Shown here in pieces: positions 5,774 through 11,073 of a stretch of 11,073 bases of DNA. This DNA is from Sva-07 sp964592115. Lineage in GTDB: Bacteria > Actinomycetota > Acidimicrobiia > Acidimicrobiales > Ilumatobacteraceae. The stretch spans positions 1 to 11,073 of the forward strand of contig CAZQCP010000106.1 of the NCBI GenBank assembly GCA_964592115.1. Direction: 5' to 3'. Both the position numbers and the translations under genes were made by a program. Numbering within the stretch: the stretch's first letter is position 1; every line of letters starts with the position of its first letter. The notes beneath the pieces are model-generated. The model was not told where the DNA came from. It saw nothing but the letters and a program-made list of their open reading frames with translations, and made no database searches.

Positions 5774-7125
5774 CCGACCAGCTGACACCCATCGAGAGCG
5801 ACGGAGGCCCCGAGACGGCCGGTTCCGCGCTGCCGCCGCCGACGTTGACGCGCTCGGAGCGGATGAAGAGCGAGATCATGGCCGGCGGCGCCGTGCGCGA
5901 GCACGACGACGACGAGGTCGCCGGCGGCTGGAAGGGCTGGCTGGCGATGGCGGCGATCGCGGGGCTCTTCGCGTGGCTCGGATTCGTCAACATCTGGATC
6001 TTCGTCTTCGTCGTCGGCGTCGTCATCTCGATCTTCCTCCACGAGCTGGGGCACTACCTCACGGCTCGCTGGACGGGCATGAAGGTGACCCAGTTCTTCT
6101 TGTTCTTCGGCCCGCGGCTGTGGAGCTTCCGGCGCGGCGAGACCGAGTACGGCGTTCGCGCGCTGCCACTCGGTGCGTTCGTCCGCATCGTCGGCATGAA
6201 CCGCATGGACGAAGTCGACCCGCACGACGAGGGTCGGACGTACCGCCAGCAGAGCTTCCCCAAGCGGCTGCTCGTGATCTCGGCCGGTTCGATCATGCAC
6301 ATCTTGATCGCCATCGTGTTGCTGTTCGGCGTGTACGCGACACAAGGTGAGATCACCGACCGCGACGAGCCACGTGTGATCGTCGGTGCCGCGGCGGTCG
6401 AACTGCCGGCCGCGCAGGCCGGCATCGTCACCGACGACGAGGTCGTCTCCGTCGGAGGTGTCGCGGTCACCTCACCGACCGAGCTCGGCGAGACAGTGCG
6501 CCAGTTCGCACCCGGTGACACGGTCGACATCGTGGTGCTCCGCAACGGGGTCGAGCAGACGCTGCCAGTCGGCCTCGGCGCCAACACCACGGTCCCTGAG
6601 GACGATCCGCTCTTCGGCACGGCGCTGCTCGGCGTGCGCACGTTCAGCCCGCCGTACTACGAGCAGCACAGCATCGGCGGCGCGGCCGTGAACGCCGTCA
6701 CCGACATCTTCCCCGTCTCGTGGGAGTCCACGAAGGGGATCGTCAAGGTGCTCAACCCGGTGAGCGTCGTCGGTCACCTGACCGGCTCGAACGACGACCC
6801 GACGACGCGACCGACCACGATCTACGGCGTGGCCACGGTGTCGGACGACATCGGCGAGTCGGGTGGCCTCGGCGGGGTGTTGTACCTACTCGCCGTCCTC
6901 AACGTGTTCGTCGGCGTGTTCAACATGATGCCGCTGCTGCCGCTCGACGGTGGGCACGCGGCGATCGCCGTGTACGAGCGCATCCAGGAGAAGCGCCTGC
7001 ACATGAAGGGCCGCTACTTCGCCGACGTCGAGCGACTGATGCCGTTCGCGATGGGTGTGATCGCGGTCCTGGCGATGCTGATGTTCACAGGGCTGTACCT
7101 CGACATCACGCAGCCGATCGGATAG
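5770..7125 (+). CDS. rseP: M50-family site-2 zinc metalloprotease (RseP/Rip1-like) with PDZ domain
   Basis: This membrane protease cleaves transmembrane segments of substrates such as anti-sigma factors. The mycobacterial counterpart is Rip1, also encoded between dxr and ispG. The protein has 451 residues. Residues 1-53 are a hydrophilic cytosolic leader. A hydrophobic region at 54-90 leads to the zinc motif HELGH (91-95, with Glu92 as catalytic base). A second hydrophobic segment lies near 165-190 (LLVISAGSIMHILIAIVLLFGVYA). A PDZ-like domain follows at about 201-270 (VGAAAVELPAAQAGIVTDDEVVSVGGVAV). A late segment contains NMMPLLPLDGGH, with the third zinc ligand Asp in LDGG (392-395), and a final membrane span lies near 425-447. 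ATG 5770 is the chosen start and overlaps the stop of a tiny upstream frame. There is no strong ribosome binding site. Native substrates cannot be inferred here: no sigma/anti-sigma genes are in the window. Confidence 0.95.
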   Translation: MTDQLTPIESDGGPETAGSALPPPTLTRSERMKSEIMAGGAVREHDDDEVAGGWKGWLAMAAIAGLFAWLGFVNIWIFVFVVGVVISIFLHELGHYLTARWTGMKVTQFFLFFGPRLWSFRRGETEYGVRALPLGAFVRIVGMNRMDEVDPHDEGRTYRQQSFPKRLLVISAGSIMHILIAIVLLFGVYATQGEITDRDEPRVIVGAAAVELPAAQAGIVTDDEVVSVGGVAVTSPTELGETVRQFAPGDTVDIVVLRNGVEQTLPVGLGANTTVPEDDPLFGTALLGVRTFSPPYYEQHSIGGAAVNAVTDIFPVSWESTKGIVKVLNPVSVVGHLTGSNDDPTTRPTTIYGVATVSDDIGESGGLGGVLYLLAVLNVFVGVFNMMPLLPLDGGHAAIAVYERIQEKRLHMKGRYFADVERLMPFAMGVIAVLAMLMFTGLYLDITQPIG

Positions 7126-7127
7126 CA

Positions 7128-8357
7128 GTGGAGGTCTCGAGCGCTCTCGTCGCCCGGCGGCCGACCACACAGATCACGGTCGGTGATGTGCAGGTCGGCG
7201 GCGCCGCCCCGGTCACGGTGCAGTCGATGACGATCACCAAGACCGCCGACGTCGAAGGCACGATCCAGCAGATCTACGCGCTCGCTGCGGCGGGTGCCGA
7301 CATCGTGCGCTGCACGTGCAACGAGGTGGAAGCCGCCGAGGGGTTGGCCCAGATCGTGCCTCGCTCACCGGTGCCGATCATCGCCGACATCCACCACCAG
7401 TACAAGATGGCGCTGGCAGCGATGGAAGCCGGCGTCCACGGCCTGCGCCTGAACCCGGGCAACATCCGCCGACCCGAGCACATCAAGGCGGTGGCCTCCG
7501 AGGCCCGCGACCGCGGCATCCCGATCCGCATCGGGGTCAACGCCGGTTCGCTCGATCCTTCGCTCTACGAGAAGTACGGAGGTGCCACTCCTGAGGCGAT
7601 GGTCGAGTCGGCGCAGCAGGAGATCGCCTACTTCGACGAGGTCGGCTTCGACCTGATCAAGATCTCGGTCAAGGCGTCGTCGGTGCCGCTGATGGTCGAG
7701 GCCTACCGCCAGCTGTCCGACATCACGGACTACCCGCTGCACCTCGGCGTCACGGAGGCCGGGCCGCCGCCCGCCGGGCTCGTCAAGGCGACCGCCGGCA
7801 TCGCCACGCTGTTGATGGAGGGCATCGGCGACACGATCCGTTACTCCCTCACGGCCGACCCGGTCGAAGAGGCGCGGGCGGGCCGCCAGCTCCTCGAAGC
7901 GCTCGGGCTGCGCGAGCGCAAGAACGTCGACCTGATCGCCTGCCCGTCGTGCGGACGCGCCGAGGTCGACGTGATCGCCGTCGCCAACCGGGCGATGGAG
8001 GCGTTCGCCGATCGCCAGCTTCCCCTCCAGATCGCCGTGATGGGTTGCGTGGTCAACGGGCCGGGCGAGGCGCGCGACGCCGACCTCGGCATCGCCGCCG
8101 GTAACAAGCGTGGCCACCTGTTCGTCAAGGGACAGAACGTGGCTGTGGTGCCCGAAGACGAGATGGTCGACCAGCTCGTCGAGTGGGCGGAGTTCATCAA
8201 CGAGCACGGCGTCGACGCCGCACTCGCCCGCGTCGACCTCGTGAAGGCCGCCCGCGAGGCCGAGCGCGACCGCGCCCGCCTCCTCGACGACAAGGGTGCC
8301 GACGCCAACCACGCCGCCGCCAAGATCGTCGAGATCCGCAAGACCACCCGCTCCTGA
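7128..8357 (+). CDS. ispG: 4-hydroxy-3-methylbut-2-en-1-yl diphosphate synthase (IspG/GcpE), [4Fe-4S] enzyme
   Basis: IspG reductively converts MEcPP to HMBPP in the penultimate MEP-pathway step, using a [4Fe-4S] cluster and reduced ferredoxin or flavodoxin. The protein has 409 residues. The TIM-barrel part includes VTVQSMTITKTADVEGTIQQI, RCTCNEVEAAEGL, IADIHHQYKMALAAMEAG, LRLNPGNI and IPIRIGVNAGSLD. The cluster site is CPSCGR (Cys272, Cys275) plus MGCVVNGPGE (Cys307, Glu314), matching the three cysteines and one glutamate of characterised IspG. The C-terminal ~30 residues are charged and not conserved. GTG 7128 is 2 nt after the rseP stop. No Shine-Dalgarno is evident, so translation probably relies on coupling. 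It is the last gene of the plus-strand cluster; the next gene is convergent. Confidence 0.97.
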   Translation: MEVSSALVARRPTTQITVGDVQVGGAAPVTVQSMTITKTADVEGTIQQIYALAAAGADIVRCTCNEVEAAEGLAQIVPRSPVPIIADIHHQYKMALAAMEAGVHGLRLNPGNIRRPEHIKAVASEARDRGIPIRIGVNAGSLDPSLYEKYGGATPEAMVESAQQEIAYFDEVGFDLIKISVKASSVPLMVEAYRQLSDITDYPLHLGVTEAGPPPAGLVKATAGIATLLMEGIGDTIRYSLTADPVEEARAGRQLLEALGLRERKNVDLIACPSCGRAEVDVIAVANRAMEAFADRQLPLQIAVMGCVVNGPGEARDADLGIAAGNKRGHLFVKGQNVAVVPEDEMVDQLVEWAEFINEHGVDAALARVDLVKAAREAERDRARLLDDKGADANHAAAKIVEIRKTTRS

Positions 8358-8366
8358 CGCCTCCGC

Positions 8367-8535
8367 CGATGAGCTTTCTGCGCGACAGGCGCGCCGAAAC
8401 CTCACCGGTGAGAGTTGTGTCCGGGCCGCGATGAGTTTTGTGCGCGGGAGGTGCGCCGAAACCTCATCGGTGGGTGTTGTGTCCGGGCCGCGATGAGTTT
8501 TGTGCGCGGGAGGTGTGCCGAAACCTCATCGGTCG
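8367..8535. repeat. 62-bp-period tandem array (2.7 copies) of hairpin-forming units
   Basis: Unit 1 is 8367-8428, unit 2 is 8429-8490 and unit 3 (partial) is 8491-8535. Units 2 and 3 differ at one base in their first 43 nt. Unit 1 differs from unit 2 at about 8 of 62 positions. Each unit begins CGATGAG and contains CTCATCG (CTCACCG in unit 1) about 34 nt later, with a second GCGC/GCGC pairing inside: an imperfect hairpin of about 41 nt. The array fills the gap between the convergent stops of ispG and manA and ends one base before the manA stop codon. The units could act as bidirectional transcription ends, or be dispersed REP-like elements. The period is not a multiple of 3, so a repeated protein is unlikely. 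They are not CRISPR repeats: no unique spacers separate them. Confidence 0.85.
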
Positions 8536-9513
8536 TCAGGGCGTGGTGACGACGAAGGTGGGTGCGATTGTCGTGAGCTCGGCGCCAGGCGGGAGGTAGT
8601 ACATCGCGCCGTCGAGGCCGAGGGCGAGCTCGTGGCCGATCGAGGTGTGGACGGTACCTGGCGCGAGGCGGTGCAAGGTGCAACCGGCTTCGGGGAGGGG
8701 GTAGACGTCGGGGTGGGCGAGCGTCATCACGGGGTCGGGGAGTGGCGTCGGGTCGAGGATGCGCAGGACCTCGTCGATGTCGACGAGCTTGGAGGTCAAG
8801 CCGCTGCGGACGACGTTGTCGCTCGATGCCATCAGTTCGACGCCAGCACCGCGGAGATAGCCGTGCAGATGGCCCGCCGTGAGGTGCAGCGCCTCTCCGG
8901 GTTCGAGGTGCACCCGGTTGAGCAGCAGCGTGACGACGACGCTCGGGTCATCTGGATAGCGATCGGCGAGCTCCGCGACGAGGCTCGCCTCCTCGCCGTC
9001 AGCCTCGCGGCAAGCGGCGACCGTCGGGCCGATCGCGATGTCCCTGCGGTAGAGCGCGGCGATCGTCGGGCCGATCCCGTCTGCGCCAAGCGCTGCGCCG
9101 AGGTCACCGGCACCGATGCACTCAAGCAGTTCGAGCGTCGCCTCGACCGGTCGTATCCCGCAGAGCGCGTCGAAGGGCGTGAGCGCGCAGAGCAGCTCCG
9201 GCTTGGCGCGGTCGTCGGGGTACGCACCGCGGGCGAATCCGTCGCGAGCCTGGGCTGTTGTCGGGTGAACCTGCAACGACAGCGGCTCGGCTGCGGCGAG
9301 GACCTTCACGAGGTAGGGCAGCTCACCACTGAGGTCGACGAGCGGCGTTCCGTCGACGGTCGTCGTGGGCCCGTTGGGATGGGTGCCCAGCCACAATTCG
9401 GCCCAGGGCTCGCCGTCGGGCTCGACCCCGAGCAGTTCGGGAATGAACGTCGGGTGGCCCCACGCGTAGTGCTGCACGATCCCGGTGACAGGGATCGGCG
9501 CCGCTGAGGTCAC
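8536..9513 (-). CDS. manA: Mannose-6-phosphate isomerase, class I
   Basis: ManA interconverts fructose 6-phosphate and mannose 6-phosphate in the cytosol. In Actinobacteria this feeds GDP-mannose for glycolipids and glycans. The protein has 325 residues, somewhat shorter than the ~390 of E. coli. The N-terminus has the family start IVQHYAWGHPTFIPELLG and AELWLGTHPNGPT. Zinc-site motifs are LSLQVHP (Gln81, His83), KPE (Glu106) and GHLHGYLRGAGVELMASSDNVVRSGLTSKLVD, with His217 as likely fourth ligand. A cupin-like C-terminus follows. The start is GTG 9513. It lies one base after the stop of the metallo-hydrolase gene (TGA-C-GTG), and upstream sequence in this frame is non-conserved. No strong Shine-Dalgarno is seen, so coupling is likely. 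It is the last gene of a three-gene minus-strand operon and stops beside the 62-bp array. Confidence 0.93.
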   Translation of the reverse strand: MTSAAPIPVTGIVQHYAWGHPTFIPELLGVEPDGEPWAELWLGTHPNGPTTTVDGTPLVDLSGELPYLVKVLAAAEPLSLQVHPTTAQARDGFARGAYPDDRAKPELLCALTPFDALCGIRPVEATLELLECIGAGDLGAALGADGIGPTIAALYRRDIAIGPTVAACREADGEEASLVAELADRYPDDPSVVVTLLLNRVHLEPGEALHLTAGHLHGYLRGAGVELMASSDNVVRSGLTSKLVDIDEVLRILDPTPLPDPVMTLAHPDVYPLPEAGCTLHRLAPGTVHTSIGHELALGLDGAMYYLPPGAELTTIAPTFVVTTP

Positions 9514-9514
9514 G

Positions 9515-10141
9515 TCACGCGCCGACCTCTGCAGCGCGCGCCAACACGCCGGCGCGTTCGGCGCCGATCGTGGTCGACTCGCCGTGCCCGGTGTGGACGA
9601 TCGTCTCGTCCGGCAACGCGAGCAGCGTGTCGCGGATCGAGCGGAGGATCGTCGGCTCGTCGCTGTGGCTCCGGCCCGTCGCGCCCGGCCCGCCGCAGAA
9701 CAGCGTGTCGCCGCTGAAGACGGTTCCTGCATCGAGCTCGTGGAAGCAGCAGCAACCGGGGGAGTGGCCGGGCGTGTGGAGTGTCGCCAGCACGTGCCCG
9801 CCCGCTCGGAGCAGTTCACCGGCGGCGAGTGAGCGGTCGGGGGTGTCGTTCGGCCACACGACGTCCCACAGCATGCGGTCCGCGTCGTTGAGCAGGATCG
9901 GTGCGTCGACGGCCTCACGCAGCGGCACGGCGGCGTTGATGTGGTCGTTGTGGCCGTGGGTCAGCGCGATCGCGACAACCGTTCGGCCATTGACCGCTTC
10001 GACGATGGCCTCGTGGTCGTGTGCGGCGTCGATCACGAGCACCTCGCGGTCGTCACCGACGAGCCAGATGTTGTTCGTGACCTCCCACTCTCCGCCGTCG
10101 AGGGCGAAGATGCCATCGGTCGTGACGAGTTCGATGGTCAT
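9515..10141 (-). CDS. Metallo-beta-lactamase-fold hydrolase, probable glyoxalase-II-type thioesterase
   Basis: The protein has 208 residues and a complete MBL-fold metal site: THGHNDH (His62, His64, Asp66, His67), HTPGHSPG (His126), SGDTLF (Asp145) and HTGHG (His186). This is the glyoxalase II-like arrangement binding two metals. The N-terminus TNNIWLVGDDREVLVIDA is typical of small actinobacterial members. It lies 4 nt after the gene for S-(hydroxymethyl)mycothiol dehydrogenase. The same pairing is known in M. tuberculosis (Rv2259 and Rv2260), which suggests hydrolysis of S-formylmycothiol or a related mycothiol thioester; that role is inferred from context, not from a diagnostic residue. 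The start is ATG 10141, with GGAG about 10 nt upstream inside the preceding gene. Three consecutive Cys (130-132) after the HTPGHSPG motif are unusual but not at metal positions. Confidence 0.9.
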   Translation of the reverse strand: MTIELVTTDGIFALDGGEWEVTNNIWLVGDDREVLVIDAAHDHEAIVEAVNGRTVVAIALTHGHNDHINAAVPLREAVDAPILLNDADRMLWDVVWPNDTPDRSLAAGELLRAGGHVLATLHTPGHSPGCCCFHELDAGTVFSGDTLFCGGPGATGRSHSDEPTILRSIRDTLLALPDETIVHTGHGESTTIGAERAGVLARAAEVGA

Positions 10142-10145
10142 CGGG

Positions 10146-11072
10146 TCAGAGCTCCACGACGCTGCGCAGCACCTCGCCGCGCTCCATCTTGTGGAAGGCC
10201 TCTTCGACGCCGTCGAGGGCGATGCGCTCGCTGACGAATCCGTCGAGGTCGAGTCGTCCTTGCAGGTAGAGGTCGACGAGCATGGGGAAGTCGCGCTCGG
10301 GCAGGCAGTCGCCGTACCACGACGACTTGAGCGCACCACCTCGTCCGAACACTTCGATGAACGGCAGTTCCAGCGTCATCTCGGGGTTCGGTACGCCGAC
10401 GAGCACCACCGTGCCGGCGAGGTCGCGTGCCTCGAAGGCCTGGCGGTACACGGCAGGGTGACCGATCGCTTCGATGCACACGTCGGCTCCGAAGCCGCCG
10501 GTGACCGAGCGGATGTACTCGACCGGGTCGGTCTCGCGAGAGTTGCAGGTGTGCGTCGCGCCGAAGTCCTTGGCCCACGCCAACTTGCGGTCGTCGATGT
10601 CGACGGCGACGATCGTCGACGCCCCGGCCAAGCGCGAGCCGGCGATCGCCGCGTCGCCGACGCCGCCGCATCCGAACACGGCAACCGATTGGCCGCGGGT
10701 GACGCCGCCGGTGTTGATCGCGGCACCGATGCCGGCCATGATCCCGCAGCCGAGCAACCCGGCGGCGGCCGGCGATGCAGCCGGATCGACCTTCGTGCAC
10801 TGGCCGGCGGCGACGAGCGTCTTGTCGCAGAACGCGCCGATCCCCAGTGCCGGGGACAGCTCGGTGCCGTCGAGGAGCGTCATCTTCTGCGTCGCGTTGT
10901 GCGTGTTGAAGCACAGGTGCGGTTTGCCCTTGCGGCAGGCCCGGCAGTCGCCGCACACCGCGCGCCAGTTGAGGATGACGTAGTCGCCGGGCGCCACCTC
11001 GGTGACGCCCGGGCCGACCGACTCGACCGTGCCCGCGGCCTCGTGGCCCAGCAGGTAGGGGAACTCGTCGCC
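10146..11072 (-). CDS. mscR: S-(hydroxymethyl)mycothiol dehydrogenase (mycothiol-dependent formaldehyde dehydrogenase), 5' end outside window
   Basis: This zinc-dependent medium-chain dehydrogenase oxidises the formaldehyde-mycothiol adduct with NAD+ and may also reduce S-nitrosomycothiol. About 308 residues are visible, out of roughly 360 in the family, so about 50 N-terminal residues lie beyond the right edge. The visible start is GDEFPYLLGHEAAGTVESVG, with the GHE catalytic-zinc motif. The structural-zinc cysteines follow: CGDCRACRKGKPHLC. NWRAVCG, FNTHNATQKMTL, LSPALGIGAFCDK and QCTKVDP are characteristic of the mycothiol-dependent branch rather than the glutathione-dependent one. GCGGVGDAAIAG is the Rossmann motif, and GALKSSWYGDCLPERDFP is near the end. 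A GTG at 10997 is internal, because conserved sequence continues upstream of it. It is the first visible gene of the operon with the MBL hydrolase and manA. Its presence implies the host makes mycothiol. Confidence 0.95.
   Translation of the reverse strand, partial: GDEFPYLLGHEAAGTVESVGPGVTEVAPGDYVILNWRAVCGDCRACRKGKPHLCFNTHNATQKMTLLDGTELSPALGIGAFCDKTLVAAGQCTKVDPAASPAAAGLLGCGIMAGIGAAINTGGVTRGQSVAVFGCGGVGDAAIAGSRLAGASTIVAVDIDDRKLAWAKDFGATHTCNSRETDPVEYIRSVTGGFGADVCIEAIGHPAVYRQAFEARDLAGTVVLVGVPNPEMTLELPFIEVFGRGGALKSSWYGDCLPERDFPMLVDLYLQGRLDLDGFVSERIALDGVEEAFHKMERGEVLRSVVEL
10152..10155 (-). promoter_or_regulatory. Weak ribosome binding site for the MBL hydrolase
   Basis: GGAG on the minus strand lies 10 nt before ATG 10141, within the last codons of the dehydrogenase gene. 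The spacing is at the long end of the usual range, so its use is uncertain. It supports the ATG chosen. Confidence 0.35.
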
Positions 11073-11073
11073 G

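Noticed and set aside
4377..6026. Long minus-strand open frame (about 549 codons) opposite cdsA, dxr and rseP
   Set aside because: It is antisense to well-supported genes, the product is Arg/His/Asp-rich with no domain, and it crosses three real genes.
8371..8496. Short plus-strand protein with repeated MSF...RAETS...VVSGPR segments
   Set aside because: The 62-bp period is not a multiple of 3, so the repeated segments fall in different frames; this is repeat DNA read as codons.
8367..8535. CRISPR array
   Set aside because: Units are directly adjacent and similar along their whole 62 nt, with no unique spacers and no cas genes nearby.
9015..9080. Short direct repeat (GTCGGGCCGATC twice) within manA
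   Set aside because: It encodes two IGPT segments in a conserved protein and is short enough to arise from codon bias.
8500..9507. Plus-strand open frame of about 335 codons opposite manA
   Set aside because: The minus strand encodes a ManA with all expected motifs; this frame shows no conserved sequence.

Overview
The window is a high-GC actinobacterial chromosome segment. The gene content and order (rpsB-tsf-pyrH-frr-cdsA, then dxr-rseP-ispG), a mycothiol-linked formaldehyde dehydrogenase and starts that look leaderless all point to Actinomycetota. The long Ala/Pro/Glu tail on ribosomal protein S2 and the long acidic leader on CdsA make a member of class Acidimicrobiia (Ilumatobacter-like) my best guess. 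That placement is inference from gene content, not from a marker search.

Layout. Positions 1-1429 (+) hold the 3' part of rpsB and complete tsf, a translation pair. Positions 1430-1625 hold a gap with a long imperfect palindrome and a probable promoter for pyrH. Positions 1626-4519 (+) hold pyrH (UMP kinase), frr (ribosome recycling factor, with a very convincing leaderless start) and cdsA (CDP-diacylglycerol synthase). Positions 4536-8357 (+) hold dxr, an RseP/Rip1-type M50 site-2 protease and ispG; dxr and ispG are two steps of the MEP isoprenoid pathway. Positions 8367-8535 hold a 62-bp-period tandem array of hairpin-forming units between convergent genes. Positions 8536-11073 (-) hold a tightly packed operon read right to left: S-(hydroxymethyl)mycothiol dehydrogenase (5' end outside the window), a metallo-beta-lactamase-fold hydrolase and a class I mannose-6-phosphate isomerase.

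How the genes work together. The plus-strand block is a housekeeping supercluster: translation elongation and recycling (S2, EF-Ts, RRF), pyrimidine nucleotide supply (PyrH), phospholipid precursor synthesis (CdsA), isoprenoid precursor synthesis (Dxr, IspG) and regulated intramembrane proteolysis. The minus-strand block looks like mycothiol-dependent formaldehyde detoxification: dehydrogenase, then a probable thioester hydrolase. ManA is co-transcribed with it and may supply mannose phosphates.

Most of the window is ordinary and well conserved. The points deserving a second look are non-genic or at gene edges: a near-perfect fold-back at the extreme left end that makes the first ~28 bases suspect; a 114-bp in-frame duplication in the S2 tail; a 27-bp tandem duplication across the frr stop that creates a tiny ORF coupled to both neighbours, with a similar tiny ORF between dxr and rseP; the 107-nt palindrome after tsf; and the 62-bp repeat array. 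I found no evidence of a new defence, mobile or biosynthetic system.
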